The notes: generated by a model not told the origin, from the letters alone. 64,000 nt of DNA from Bacillus paramycoides (GCF_001884235.1 NZ_MAOI01000079.1:434001-498000); one strand, 5' to 3'; counted from the first letter of the stretch, positions 37,817-47,049 are shown. Made by a program: numbers and translations.

Positions 37817-40510
37817 TTAAAGCCATCGACTAAACTTCCTGATGTATATTCTCTTTATAATCTGAGTAACTAGTGCATACATTGTTAAAATTCCCAATAA
37901 CCACAGAAAATAATAAAACGGAAGTGGAGTTAAGCCAATTTGAGCACTTAAACTGGTAAATGGAAGGGAAATCCCTATAATCATAACTAAGCCTGTAAGT
38001 ACCAAAACTGGCCCAGCAGCCGTACTTTGTAAGAAAGGAATATGTTGAGTACGAATCATATGTACAATTAATAATTGTGTTAATAACCCTACTACGAACC
38101 AACCCGTTTGAAATAAGGATTGCATTTCAGGAATATTTGCACCAAATATATTCCACATTACAATAAAAATGATTATATCAAAAACACTACTTACCGGCCC
38201 AATAAAAATGATAAAACGAAATAAATCTTTTGTGTCCCAATTTCTTGGTTTTACTAAAAATTCATTGTCTACTTTATCCCATGGAATTGAAAGCTGGGAT
38301 AGATTATATAGTAAGTTTTGACATAATATTTGGATTGGTAGCATTGGAAGAAAAGGAAGAAATGCACTAGCAATTAAAAAACTTAATACATTTCCAAAAT
38401 TTGAACTTGCTGTCATCTTAATATACTTCAGTATATTTCCAAACGTTGTCCGACCTTCCACTATAGCATCTTCTAAAACATGTAAATTCTTTTCTATAAG
38501 TATAATATCTGAACACTCTTTAACAATATCATCTGCTGTATGGATAGATACACCAACGTCAGACTGTTTTAAAGCAAACACATCGTTAATTCCATCCCCC
38601 ATAAACCCAACTGTATGACCATTCATTTGAAGTGCCTTAATAATACGGAATTTTTGACTAGGATTTAATTTTGCGAACACACTTGTTTTACTTGCAAGTT
38701 TTACTAATACTTTATCAGGAAGACTATCAATTTCATAACCCAGTACTGGTTCTCCTATATACAAGCCCATTTTCCTACATATATTTCTTGTCACGGACTC
38801 ATTATCACCAGTTAAAATTTTCACTTGTACTCCTTTCTTTTGTAGAGTATGAAGTGCAGCGATAGCCGATTGTTTGGGTGGATTTAAAAAGCCTACATAT
38901 CCAACAAGTATCATATCTGATTCATCATCAATTGAGTAACTCCCCACTTTATCACTCTTTAACTGCTTATATGCAACTGCAATAACTCGCGTCCCTTTTT
39001 CCTGCCAGAGTTCAATTAAGTGTTTATTTTTACGTTGGATTTCATCTGTAATAGGAATAATCTTATTATTTTCTTTTATATAACTACAAATTGATTCAAC
39101 TTCTCTAACAGCACCTTTACATATCATTATTCGTTCGTTAGCATTTTTTTCTACAACAACTGAAACTCGTCTTCGATCAAAATCAAATGGGTATTCATCT
39201 ATTTTTGTGTATTGAGATATATCATATTTACTACTATCTCTTACATAACGCATAACCGATAGATCAATTTCATTTTTATATGCTGTATGAAAGTAACCAT
39301 TTAAATACGCTAATTTCAAAACCTCATCCGACTTCTCCCCATTTGTATCTGTATGGCGTACCAGGTCCATTTTATCTTCTGTCAACGTTCCTGTTTTATC
39401 GGTACAGAGAATATCCATAGCTCCGAGATTATGGATAGAAGATAGTTGTTTTACAAGTACCTTCTTTTTACTCATATTAATAGAACCTTTAGCTAAATTA
39501 GCGGTTACAATCATTGGAAGCATCTCTGGAGTAAGTCCAATCGCTACAGCTATAGCAAATAAAAATGCCTCATACCAATTCCCATTTATAACCCCATGTA
39601 TCATCATGACAATAGGTGTCATGATAATCATAAATTTAATTAATAGCCAGCTAACTTTGCTTACCCCTTTATCGAATCTAGAATCAGATTTCTTGTTCAG
39701 TTTGAACTGATTCTTTGCTATTGAACCAAAGTAAGTATCTGTTCCAGTACCTACAACTATTGCTTTTGCGGTACCACTTATAATATGGGTTCCCATAAAA
39801 CAGAGATTTTCTAATTCAATTAAATTTTGGATTTTTCTAATTTTACGTTTTTTGTACATATGGAAATATTGATTTGATTTTTCAATAGGTAATGCTTCCC
39901 CTGTTAGTGATGATTGATTTACAAGTAAATTTTCCGATGAGATAATTCGTACATCTGCAGGTACAATATTCCCAGCAGATAATTCTATAATATCCCCTGG
40001 TACAAGATTCTCAAGAGCAACTTGTACCTTTTCACTTTCTTCTAATACCGCCCTCTTATTTTCTTTATATAAAACATTCCCCGCCCTGAGGACGGTTACC
40101 TTTTCATATACAAGATTTTGTAATTTTTCTATAGACTTCTGAGAACGAATTTCTTGTATGAACCGAATTAACGCACTTACAGCCACCATAATCCCTACAA
40201 TAATAGTACCCTTTATATCATTAGTAAGAAAAGATAACATCCCTAATATTATTAGAAGAGAAATAAACGGACTTCTAAAAGAATTAAATAATGTTATGTA
40301 CCATTTTATTCTTTTTTGATAAACTACTTTATTTTCCCCATATACTTCAAGCCGCTTAGTAGCTTCCTCCTGAGAAAGTCCATGAGACGTTGTTTTAAAA
40401 AAAGCTAACGTCGACTCAACATCACTTTTTGCAATTTCACTTAGCATTTTATAATTTTTGCTTAGTACTTCCTGATTATAAAAAGATTTTTTTTTATTAG
40501 ATCGCAACAA
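37817..40510 (-). CDS. mgtA: magnesium-translocating P-type ATPase (MgtA, P3B)
   Basis: An 897-residue P-type ATPase importing Mg2+. The actuator motif SLTGEALP is at 201-208, membrane helix 4 has GLTPEMLPMIV (about 325-335), the phosphorylation loop has D371-K-T-G-T-L-T, and the hinge has GDGINDV near 645. Ten membrane segments are expected; all key residues are present. The start is TTG 40510 (or 40507) with TAGGAGG upstream. It lies 2 kb from MgtE on the same strand. I see no M-box in its own leader, so its Mg2+ control, if any, must be different. Confidence 0.93.
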   Translation of the reverse strand: MLRSNKKKSFYNQEVLSKNYKMLSEIAKSDVESTLAFFKTTSHGLSQEEATKRLEVYGENKVVYQKRIKWYITLFNSFRSPFISLLIILGMLSFLTNDIKGTIIVGIMVAVSALIRFIQEIRSQKSIEKLQNLVYEKVTVLRAGNVLYKENKRAVLEESEKVQVALENLVPGDIIELSAGNIVPADVRIISSENLLVNQSSLTGEALPIEKSNQYFHMYKKRKIRKIQNLIELENLCFMGTHIISGTAKAIVVGTGTDTYFGSIAKNQFKLNKKSDSRFDKGVSKVSWLLIKFMIIMTPIVMMIHGVINGNWYEAFLFAIAVAIGLTPEMLPMIVTANLAKGSINMSKKKVLVKQLSSIHNLGAMDILCTDKTGTLTEDKMDLVRHTDTNGEKSDEVLKLAYLNGYFHTAYKNEIDLSVMRYVRDSSKYDISQYTKIDEYPFDFDRRRVSVVVEKNANERIMICKGAVREVESICSYIKENNKIIPITDEIQRKNKHLIELWQEKGTRVIAVAYKQLKSDKVGSYSIDDESDMILVGYVGFLNPPKQSAIAALHTLQKKGVQVKILTGDNESVTRNICRKMGLYIGEPVLGYEIDSLPDKVLVKLASKTSVFAKLNPSQKFRIIKALQMNGHTVGFMGDGINDVFALKQSDVGVSIHTADDIVKECSDIILIEKNLHVLEDAIVEGRTTFGNILKYIKMTASSNFGNVLSFLIASAFLPFLPMLPIQILCQNLLYNLSQLSIPWDKVDNEFLVKPRNWDTKDLFRFIIFIGPVSSVFDIIIFIVMWNIFGANIPEMQSLFQTGWFVVGLLTQLLIVHMIRTQHIPFLQSTAAGPVLVLTGLVMIIGISLPFTSLSAQIGLTPLPFYYFLWLLGILTMYALVTQIIKRIYIRKFSRWL

Positions 40511-40784
40511 CTTAGCCTCCTATCCATTAAATAAAATCCCCCAGTTTTTTCAAAATATAATTTTAAAACTACATTTTTAAAATCACCCTGAATTTTCAAT
40601 TAAATTTAGAAGTGCTATTGCACTTAAATAGTATTATTCTCACCGTAAAAAGTAATTTTTATTTATAAGTTTCCTCTTATTAGCAGCAAAACTTTTGAAT
40701 ATAATGTGGTCTGTCGCTAGTATAGTAGTGTAGATTCTTCATTTATTATTTTTGAACTTCGTTTGCAAACTTGTTAGCACTTTT

Positions 40785-41504
40785 TTATATTCCCTCTAAT
40801 ACATACACCTTCACAAAAACATCATACTTAGCTGCTAACTCTTCCAATTTCTTTTCTCTGTATTTTGTAATCGTAAAAAAATGAATACTCGGCATTTTCC
40901 CGTTATATTTCTGTTTATAAATTCATGTGAACTCTTCGTACTTTTTTAATTTCTCTTCATTCATTTTCATTTTCTGTGAGCGATTTACTTCAATTGCATG
41001 GAGCACGCCTTCTTCATCTCGACATTTCACATACGGAATAATTTTCTTTTTCTCTCCATTCTTCCTGAAGCGTATTTCTGTTTCTACTTGCCAATCATCT
41101 GGACATAATAAACGTAACCATGATTCGTTCCTTTGTAATGCATGCGCAAGCTTTCCACTTGATACAACCTTCCCATCATCACCAAACTTTGCATGCCCTT
41201 CTTTTGTATAGTCACGCATTAGGATTTGGCTTTTCCCGACAGAAGTTGTAGCAGGCATATATTTCTCCGAATTACGGCTGAAGTCAATTCCGTTGCTATG
41301 TAAGTGCAATTCCTCTCCGTTCTTACCGAAGCTTTGTTTTAAGTGTTTAAGAGGGTAAATGGCCAAATCTCCGATAGAATGTATTCCCTTTCGGTTTAAC
41401 TTTTCTTCTGTTTTGTGCGGAATTCCCCGAAATTTATTAAGTGGTCGTTGTAGCTTTGAAATAAAGTTACGATATTTATAAAAAAGAAACGATGCTTTAT
41501 TCCT
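40785..41504 (-). pseudogene. replication-relaxation-like protein, in-frame TGA
   Basis: The open frame from 41504 encodes a basic DNA-binding-like N-terminal part (NKFRGIPHKTEEKLNRKGIH) and a nuclease-like core, with KIIPYVKCRDEEGVLHAIEVNRS. It stops at TGA after KKYEEFT (near 40920). The same frame then continues with IYKQKYNGKMPSIHFFTI and AAKYDVFVKVYVLEG to TAA at 40785. This layout resembles Replic_Relax-family proteins of Bacillus plasmids and genomic elements. The N-terminus also lacks a start. The family call is moderate; the nonsense codon is clear. Confidence 0.6.
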
Positions 41505-41572
41505 TCAAGTAAAAAATTCTAAGTGAGTTTTGATTAAACATTTTACAAAATTCGTATAATTATTAAAAAAGT

Positions 41573-41613
41573 AGGAATCCATTTTGATCAATCTTTTTTC
41601 AAAATGGATTCCT
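41573..41613. terminator. terminator after the bacteriocin gene
   Basis: Fifteen-base perfect stem AGGAATCCATTTTGA / TCAAAATGGATTCCT, just past the bacteriocin precursor stop on the minus strand. Confidence 0.85.
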
Positions 41614-41624
41614 TTTGTCTCTTA

Positions 41625-41951
41625 TCAATATTCATATGTTACAATAGTATCAGTAGTACCGGCAAAACCATCAAAACAATTAGAGCAACCACCGCCACCA
41701 CAACCACCACAACCGCCACAACCACCACAACCAAAACAACTAAAGCAACCGAAGCAACCAAAACAACGGAATCCACCACAACGAAATCCACCACAACGAC
41801 CACCGCCACAACGACCACAACCGCCACAGCGACGAGCATCATCTTCAATATAGTAATATGGATATTGGTTTTGCTGGTCCCAATACACAACATTTCCAGA
41901 CTGATAATCATTAAGGCTTAACGCTTGTAGTTCTTGTTGAAACTTATTCAT
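41625..41951 (-). CDS. heterocycloanthracin/sonorensin-family bacteriocin precursor
   Basis: A 108-residue precursor peptide. The leader [20 protein letters not shown] and the following [19 protein letters not shown] are typical of this family. The core starts at RRC and holds 15 cysteines in Cys-Xaa-Xaa type repeats ([12 protein letters not shown]). Cysteines of such precursors are converted to thiazoles by a cyclodehydratase and dehydrogenase (TOMM class). No such enzymes lie in this window; in B. anthracis and B. cereus the precursor is known to be unlinked from them. The start is ATG 41951 with GGAGG eight bases upstream. It has its own terminator. Confidence 0.93.
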   Translation of the reverse strand: MNKFQQELQALSLNDYQSGNVVYWDQQNQYPYYYIEDDARRCGGCGRCGGGRCGGFRCGGFRCFGCFGCFSCFGCGGCGGCGGCGGGGCSNCFDGFAGTTDTIVTYEY

Positions 41952-42138
41952 TTTCATGACCTCCGTTTATAAACTAGAACCCCATCGATGCTTTCCTATA
42001 TTTCTGTTCGTTAAATCTAAGTAGAAATAGCGCTATAAACTAAGTTCAATACGTACACCAACAAAATATGACCTATCACTAGATGATGCAGCTTGTTCAT
42101 ATGCCTATTTTTAGGTTATTTTTACTATGGGCTCATTT

Positions 42139-42394
42139 TTATAAACGGAAGGGGGAAAAATTCCCGTGACACCTTCCAAATTGATTTTTACACTCTTGAG
42201 CAATTTTAAAAGAGCAAAGTACTATAGTTAATAAACCAGTTAATATGATCAGTACCCCTATAATACCAAGCTTCTCAGATACAATTGACATAATAAAATC
42301 AGTATGAGGCTCAGGTAAAAAACCTTCCTTTTGAATTGTAATGATAAGCGAAAACACCAACGGATAATCTATTAACTTTAATACTTTTTTTCAT
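42139..42394 (-). pseudogene. FtsW/RodA/SpoVE gene with large internal deletion
   Basis: ATG at 42394 follows GGGAAAGAGAG and opens MKKSIKV. One frame over, the sequence continues IDYPLVFSLII, the N-terminal helix of SEDS glycosyltransferases. It then jumps directly into QKEGFLPEPHTDFIMSIVSE and two further C-terminal helices, ending truncated at CHGNFSPFRL. About 270 residues are missing between. So the gene has a frameshift near codon 8, an internal deletion and a lost C-terminus. SEDS proteins polymerise peptidoglycan; a paralogue elsewhere presumably does the work. Confidence 0.75.
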
Positions 42395-42483
42395 TTCTAT
42401 TCTCTCTTTCCCCATACTTCCAACAAATTTGTCTACAAACTTTGCGGGAACGAACTTAGGTATAAAAACTTAATATAAATTTT

Positions 42484-43812
42484 TTATAAACCTAGTAACA
42501 TTTTTGCAATGGTAAAGTACAGAATTAACCCAGTCCCATCGACTAATGTCGTAATGAACGGACCTGAGATAACAGCTGGATCCAGCTTTAACTTATTTAG
42601 AATCAAGGGTAATACAGATGAAACAATAGACGACCAAATAACAATGAATAATCCAGTAATAGCTACAACTTGTGCGACTTCTGTACCTACGCCTAAAGTG
42701 TACGCACGAATTAATGCCGCCACGGCTAATGTAAGCCCGAGTAAAATACCTACTAATGCTTCTTTTTTCATAACACGAAATATATCTTTAAATTTCACCT
42801 CATTTAGAGCTACAGCACGAACCAATGTAGTTACGACCTGTGTACCTGTATTTCCACCAGTTCCAATTAACAATGGAATAAAGAAAGCCAGTGCAACTAC
42901 ATGAGTCAAGGTTTCTTCATAATGTCGAAGTACAGAACCAGTATATGCTTCTGCTACAAACAGAAGTAATAACCACCCTATACGTTTACGGTATATTTGC
43001 CAAATAGAGGTTTCGAAATATGGCTTATCTAATGGTGTGCTCCCTCCTAATTTTTGAATATCTTCAGTTGCTTCTTCTTCGAAAACATCCATTGCATCAT
43101 CAAAGGTTATGATACCTATCATCCGATTATCCATTGTTGTTACAGGTATAGCGGATAAATCATAATCCATTAGCTTTTGTACAGCTTCTTGTTGGTCTAG
43201 GTCCACTGAAACTGAAATAACATCTGATGCCATTATTGATGATAAAGTCTTATCATCTGAAGCTAGCAATAATTCACGAATAGAAACAATTCCATTAAGC
43301 TGACCACGCGTATCAAGAACATAAATATACGAAATTGATTCTACCCCTGCCCCAATTTTTCTAATATGCGACAGCGTATCTTTCACTTTCCAATTTTCTC
43401 TGGCAGCAATATAGTCAATTGTCATCAGACTGCCAGCTGTTCCAGATTGAAAAACCAGCAGACTTCTAATTCTTTGTTGAGATTCTTCAGACAAAAGTTG
43501 TATCAACTTTTCAGCCTGAAGTGGATGAATTGAAAGAATTACATCAACAAGGTCATCAATAGATTGCCTAGCTAATAGCTCTTCCCCTTTATCCACAGAC
43601 AAGTTGGTGCAAATATTATATTGCTCCTCTGGAGTAAGGTAACTAAGAATTTTCGCACCTTTTTCAGTAGGAAAACATTTCATTAAAGATATCTGATCTT
43701 TATGATGAAAATCTTTCATTTCCATTGCAATATCATAGGATTGAGTTTTTATAAGCTCTCGCACTAAGTGTATGTCTTTTGTCGTTAATAATTGTTGTAA
43801 ACATTGTTTCAT
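42484..43812 (-). CDS. mgtE: magnesium transporter MgtE
   Basis: A 442-residue Mg2+ channel. The acidic N domain covers about residues 1-120, with the LTPEEQYNI repeat type. Two CBS domains cover about 125-245, with IYVLDTRGQLNGIVSIREL and MIGIITFDDAMDV. Five C-terminal helices include the pore segment GTGGNTGTQVVT. N and CBS domains sense cytosolic Mg2+ and gate the channel. The ATG at 43812 has AAGGAGGA upstream. Expression is very likely controlled by the M-box riboswitch in the long leader at 43961-44200. Confidence 0.95.
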   Translation of the reverse strand: MKQCLQQLLTTKDIHLVRELIKTQSYDIAMEMKDFHHKDQISLMKCFPTEKGAKILSYLTPEEQYNICTNLSVDKGEELLARQSIDDLVDVILSIHPLQAEKLIQLLSEESQQRIRSLLVFQSGTAGSLMTIDYIAARENWKVKDTLSHIRKIGAGVESISYIYVLDTRGQLNGIVSIRELLLASDDKTLSSIMASDVISVSVDLDQQEAVQKLMDYDLSAIPVTTMDNRMIGIITFDDAMDVFEEEATEDIQKLGGSTPLDKPYFETSIWQIYRKRIGWLLLLFVAEAYTGSVLRHYEETLTHVVALAFFIPLLIGTGGNTGTQVVTTLVRAVALNEVKFKDIFRVMKKEALVGILLGLTLAVAALIRAYTLGVGTEVAQVVAITGLFIVIWSSIVSSVLPLILNKLKLDPAVISGPFITTLVDGTGLILYFTIAKMLLGL

Positions 43813-43960
43813 CGTAATTCCTCCTTAAGGACAGTGGTACTTGTTTTCATTTTCCCACTTTTGGGAAAACAAATTTCTTAATAAATATGGGATCAATATC
43901 ATCAATCATTAGTTTCCCCCCCTTTTATAAGAGATTTATTACAAATAAAATTTTGCATAT

Positions 43961-43994
43961 AAAAAACCTCCCCTAGTGATTCAACTAAAGGAGG
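43961..43994 (-). terminator. M-box expression-platform terminator
   Basis: On the minus strand the stem CCTCCTTTAG / CTAGGGGAGG is followed by six T residues, about 150 bases before the mgtE start. Confidence 0.85.
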
Positions 43995-44200
43995 CTGATT
44001 TTAAAAAAGACATAGCTAAATAAAGCTCATTCCCCCTAGTTGAGTTTTGGCACTATACAACGTAAAGGATGAATCATTCATCACTTAGCTATCTTAAGAA
44101 GAGCCTTAATCCGACAATTCCTGTTCTACCCATTGGCATCTTTCGATATTTTTGGGCAATAGCCTGTGTTTGTATAGGAGCCTCACCTAACAGGTTATAA
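43961..44200 (-). ncRNA. M-box (ykoK) magnesium riboswitch
   Basis: The minus-strand leader of mgtE carries the conserved core of the ykoK/M-box aptamer: GTTAGGTGAGGCTCCTA, an ACACAGGCTA-TGCCC segment, AAAAATATCGAAAGATGCCAA, TGGGTAGAACAG and a final TAAGGCTC. It is followed by an expression platform ending in the terminator at 43961-43994. Mg2+ binding to this aptamer favours termination, so mgtE should be switched on when Mg2+ is low. The aptamer covers about 44040-44200. Confidence 0.92.
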
Positions 44201-44232
44201 ATATTTAAAATTTTTTGCTTGTTTCATGTTAA

Positions 44233-44261
44233 AGCATATCCACTATATTTGAACTTGTCAA
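44233..44261 (-). promoter_or_regulatory. sigma-A promoter of the mgtE leader
   Basis: On the minus strand TTGACA (44256-44261), a 17-base spacer and TATGCT (44233-44238) lie about 33 bases before the M-box start. Confidence 0.75.
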
Positions 44262-44464
44262 GTTATAATAAAACTTATTTTTCCACCTTTTAATATCAAA
44301 ACATTCCCAAATCATAGATATAAACATCTGTATAATAATTTATATTTATACAGCGAACCTTACAATTTATGCGCTAAATTTTTAAAACTATAAAATATTA
44401 ACCATGAACTCATTAAGCAGGTTTAATAGTATATTAAAATCATCATTATCAAGACTCTGTTAAG

Positions 44465-44709
44465 TTCATACCATCTTCTACTGTTACACAAAAATACTAT
44501 TGTTCCTGAATCAAAAATTATTAAAAGCCACTATGTAAAGTACTCAAAAGCACATTTCCAGTCTAAAGAAAGTATACCAAAAGAAATTTATTATTCTTCA
44601 GTAGACTTTAATGGCTATATACAAGCAACTACCGCTCTCCAAATCCTGTCTGAAAACCCCACTCCTGATTCAGTCCCTTCCTTCATGAATACCCTTTTCC
44701 TTATTTAGT
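44465..44709 (+). pseudogene. decayed gene fragment, unknown product
   Basis: A continuous plus-strand frame without a start codon encodes KSHYVKYSKAHFQSKE, then SIPKEIYYSSVDFNGYIQAT and ends in TAG after MNTLFLI. The IPKEIYYSS-FNGY pattern recalls the C-terminal part of small secreted Bacillus proteins, but I cannot name a family. No ribosome site is present. It is probably a remnant in an otherwise non-coding stretch. Confidence 0.35.
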
Positions 44710-44916
44710 TCCTACACCCTATTCAAGATATGCTGTTTTATCCTTGTCTGATGAATATCTATTTATCTTTTCATATAGAGCAAACAGAATTTTTACTCAT
44801 AATTTTTTATTTATTAGGCAAACTATGTCTAAGCCGTTTGAACTAGCGGCTTCACTCTTCTGGTAATGGGAAAGCAATTTATTGTAATTGACTAACTCAT
44901 TCAATCCACTGGTACC

Positions 44917-44943
44917 GGCAGGCAACAAAAATTGTTGCCTGCC
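44917..44943. terminator. GC-rich hairpin
   Basis: Twelve-base perfect stem GGCAGGCAACAA / TTGTTGCCTGCC with a three-base loop. No long T run. Confidence 0.5.
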
Positions 44944-45233
44944 ATTTTCATATATACTTTTTCTGATTTCATTTCAAACCATATAGAAATTGCGTGCTGT
45001 ACTGATTTTAAACAGGAAGGAAATTGATTTTTGAAAAAGCAGAAAGGGTAAGGTTCTGTCTACTTTTTGTATAAGACTCTCCCTTTTCACATATACTATT
45101 TTTGAACCTATTTACCAATACGTGTCCTATTGGTGTCTTGAATTCCTCCTTAGCTTCTTTAATATTTGGATTTTACAGATCATAAGCACATTTTCTGGTT
45201 ATTCGTAGTTTTTATCCAGAATAAATTCCTCCT

Positions 45234-45268
45234 AAAAAGGGCGGCAGATACAACTGCATGCCCTTTTT
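45234..45268. terminator. terminator-like hairpin
   Basis: AAAAAGGGC-G-GCAG / CTGC-AT-GCCCTTTTT with a six-base loop. No adjacent gene. Confidence 0.6.
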
Positions 45269-45422
45269 ACTTACATTGCTGCTATATCCAATAAAGTAAA
45301 TAAAAACTTATAGAATGCAGTATTACATATTCTTTGTAGTCCAAATTATGTTAGAATTTCTTATGTTGTTTATTTCATAATCGAATTATGGTTTCATATC
45401 TAATTCAGCAACGCGTGAGCTG

Positions 45423-45473
45423 TATACTAAAAAAGAAAAGACACCAAAAAGGTGTCTTTTCTTTTTTAGTATA
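45423..45473. terminator. long perfect terminator hairpin
   Basis: Twenty-three-base perfect arms (45423-45445 and 45451-45473) with a five-base A loop. The only candidate gene it could serve is the mini-ORF at 45502-45543 on the minus strand. Confidence 0.8.
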
Positions 45474-45501
45474 ATCGAATTCCAGTACTATATTTGTTCT
45501 C

Positions 45502-45543
45502 TTAAAAACCTTCTATCTTGTTCTTAAAGTTGTCAAATTTCAT
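45502..45543 (-). CDS. candidate 13-residue mini-ORF
   Basis: ATG at 45543 with GGGG eight bases upstream encodes MKFDNFKNKIEGF then TAA, followed after 28 bases by the strong terminator at 45423-45473. Very short and without known relatives, so it may be chance or the end of a decayed gene. Confidence 0.25.
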   Translation of the reverse strand: MKFDNFKNKIEGF

Positions 45544-45613
45544 ATGTAATTCCCCAAAAGCATATGCTATTATGTTGCTAAGAAACTATGTGTTCCCTTA
45601 ACCCTGTATCCGG

Positions 45614-45641
45614 CCCTGTATTTTTTACAGGGTCTTTTTTT
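45614..45641 (+). terminator. terminator-like hairpin with T run
   Basis: CCCTGTA / TACAGGG with a five-T loop, then TC and eight T on the plus strand. No plus-strand gene ends nearby, so a short RNA is possible. Confidence 0.6.
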
Positions 45642-45852
45642 ATTTGACAGTTTATCAGTGTTAATAATTTCGAATTTTTATTTTAAATCGTTTACGTGTT
45701 AATTAGGTTTTGAACCAATATATTAATATTTAGGTGCAGGTTTAACAATAAGTCCCTTGAAATGCCTAGGTCGGCAATGAGTTGCACTAACTCAAAAAAT
45801 AAAAGCCAGTCTCAATAAAGAGAAATGACTTCTATTTGGGTAACCATAATTA

Positions 45853-47049
45853 TCATAGAACTTTTACTTTAACAGTTTGTCTTCCCCAATTAATAGCTTT
45901 GCTTTTTGAACCTACTAAAACATCAATACGATTACCTTTAATTGCGCTACCGGTATCAGCAGCGATCGCTTCACCATAATTTTCTACCCATACTTTTGAT
46001 CCTAATGGAATTACTTTTGGATCAACTGCAATAATTCTCATATTCGGATTTTCCGTTAAATCATGCCCCATCGCACTTAATACGCGTCCACCATATGTAC
46101 CATTTTCACTTGGATCAGCAGTATACGCTGTTGCTATAACCGTTAATTCACGTTTAGCAGACTGTGTGTTATTTTTAGATACTTCTTTTGCCTTTGCTAT
46201 TTCCTGCGCTTTTGCTGCTTCTTTCGCTTTTGCTATTTCCTGCGCTTTTGCTACTTCTTTCGCTTTTGCTATTTCCTGCGCTTTTGCTGCTTCCTGCGCT
46301 TTTGCCACTTCCTGCGCTTTTGCTACTTCCTGCGCTTTTGCTACTTCCTGTACTTTTGCTACTTCTTTCGCTTTTGCTATTTCCTGCGCTTTCACTGCTT
46401 CCTGCGCTTTTGCTACTTCTTTCGTTTTTGCTACTTCCTGCGCTTTTGCCACTTCCTGCGCTTTTGCTACTTCTCCTGCTTTTGCTACTTCCTGTACTTT
46501 TGCTACTTCTTTCGTTTTCGCTACTTCCTGTACTTTTGCTACTTCTTTCACTTGCATTGCTTTTTTCGCTTTTACTACTTCTTGCGTTTTCTCTTCACCT
46601 TTCTTTTCAACTGTTGCTGTACTTGATAAGAAAGAAACATTTGCATACGCTGTTTTTCCTTTATACTCAAATTGCAGCCATCCATCTTTCACTTGCTGCG
46701 TTGTTTCAATTACATCATCTTTTTTCAGTCTGCCAAGAATTTCTGATTCTGTGTTCGCTTCAGAACGTACATTTAACAAGTTTGCTGTTACATGATAAAT
46801 ATTTTTTGTAAACTCGGAACTTACAAATGCCTCTTTACCGTTTAGCTCAATTTTCGACCACCCTTTTTCAGTATGTATGACATTTAACTTATGCCCATCT
46901 AATACTTTACCGACAACCTTTGATTCTGTAGTTGGGTTTTCGCGTACGTTTAGTACATCAGCTGTTACAATAGTTTCTGCGGTAACGGATGTTGTAAAAG
47001 CCCCCAACCCAAAAACTGTTGCTGTTGCTGCACCAATTATTTTTTTCAT
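45853..47049 (-). CDS. SH3b-3D wall-binding protein (EntA/B/C-like)
   Basis: A 398-residue exported protein. A signal peptide ends around residue 25 (TTSVTAE). Two bacterial SH3 domains follow: VTADVLNVRENPTTESKVVG and VTANLLNVRSEANTESEILG. Then comes an 21-unit hexapeptide array, and the C-terminal 3D domain has ATAYTADPSENGTYGG, RIIAVDPKVIPLGSKVWVE and the acids of AADTGSAIKGNRIDV. This layout matches the EntA/EntB/EntC enterotoxin-like wall proteins; 3D domains are related to lytic transglycosylase MltA, so cell-wall cleavage is likely. The start is ATG 47049 with TGGAGG upstream. Confidence 0.88.
   Translation of the reverse strand: MKKIIGAATATVFGLGAFTTSVTAETIVTADVLNVRENPTTESKVVGKVLDGHKLNVIHTEKGWSKIELNGKEAFVSSEFTKNIYHVTANLLNVRSEANTESEILGRLKKDDVIETTQQVKDGWLQFEYKGKTAYANVSFLSSTATVEKKGEEKTQEVVKAKKAMQVKEVAKVQEVAKTKEVAKVQEVAKAGEVAKAQEVAKAQEVAKTKEVAKAQEAVKAQEIAKAKEVAKVQEVAKAQEVAKAQEVAKAQEAAKAQEIAKAKEVAKAQEIAKAKEAAKAQEIAKAKEVSKNNTQSAKRELTVIATAYTADPSENGTYGGRVLSAMGHDLTENPNMRIIAVDPKVIPLGSKVWVENYGEAIAADTGSAIKGNRIDVLVGSKSKAINWGRQTVKVKVL
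46177..46554 (-). repeat. 18-bp tandem repeat array, 21 units
   Basis: Exactly 378 bases coding 21 hexapeptides of consensus K-A-[QK]-E-[VIA]-[AV]. Variants are KVQEVA, KTKEVA, KAGEVA and KAQEIA. It encodes a helical, charged, probably stalk-like linker between SH3b and 3D domains. Unit number is expected to vary between strains. Confidence 0.92.

Larger units (their letters stand above)
44262..45852. other. 1.6-kb region without an intact gene
   Basis: Between the mgtE promoter and the SH3b-3D gene. It holds the fragment at 44465-44709, hairpins at 44917-44943, 45234-45268, 45423-45473 and 45614-45641, and a 13-residue mini-ORF at 45502-45543. No full gene is visible. Confidence 0.6.

Noticed and set aside
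41640-41830. CCA/CCG-rich repeat looking like a simple-sequence or CRISPR-like array
   Set aside because: The periodicity comes from Cys-Gly-Gly codons of the bacteriocin core; no spacer pattern exists.
41584-41921. Proline- and threonine-rich plus-strand frames opposite the bacteriocin gene
   Set aside because: They mirror the Cys-Gly-Gly codon repeats; the minus-strand precursor is clearly the gene.
46166-46811. Long plus-strand frames opposite the SH3b-3D gene, rich in Leu/Ala
   Set aside because: They are shadows of the 18-bp repeat in other frames and have no ribosome site.
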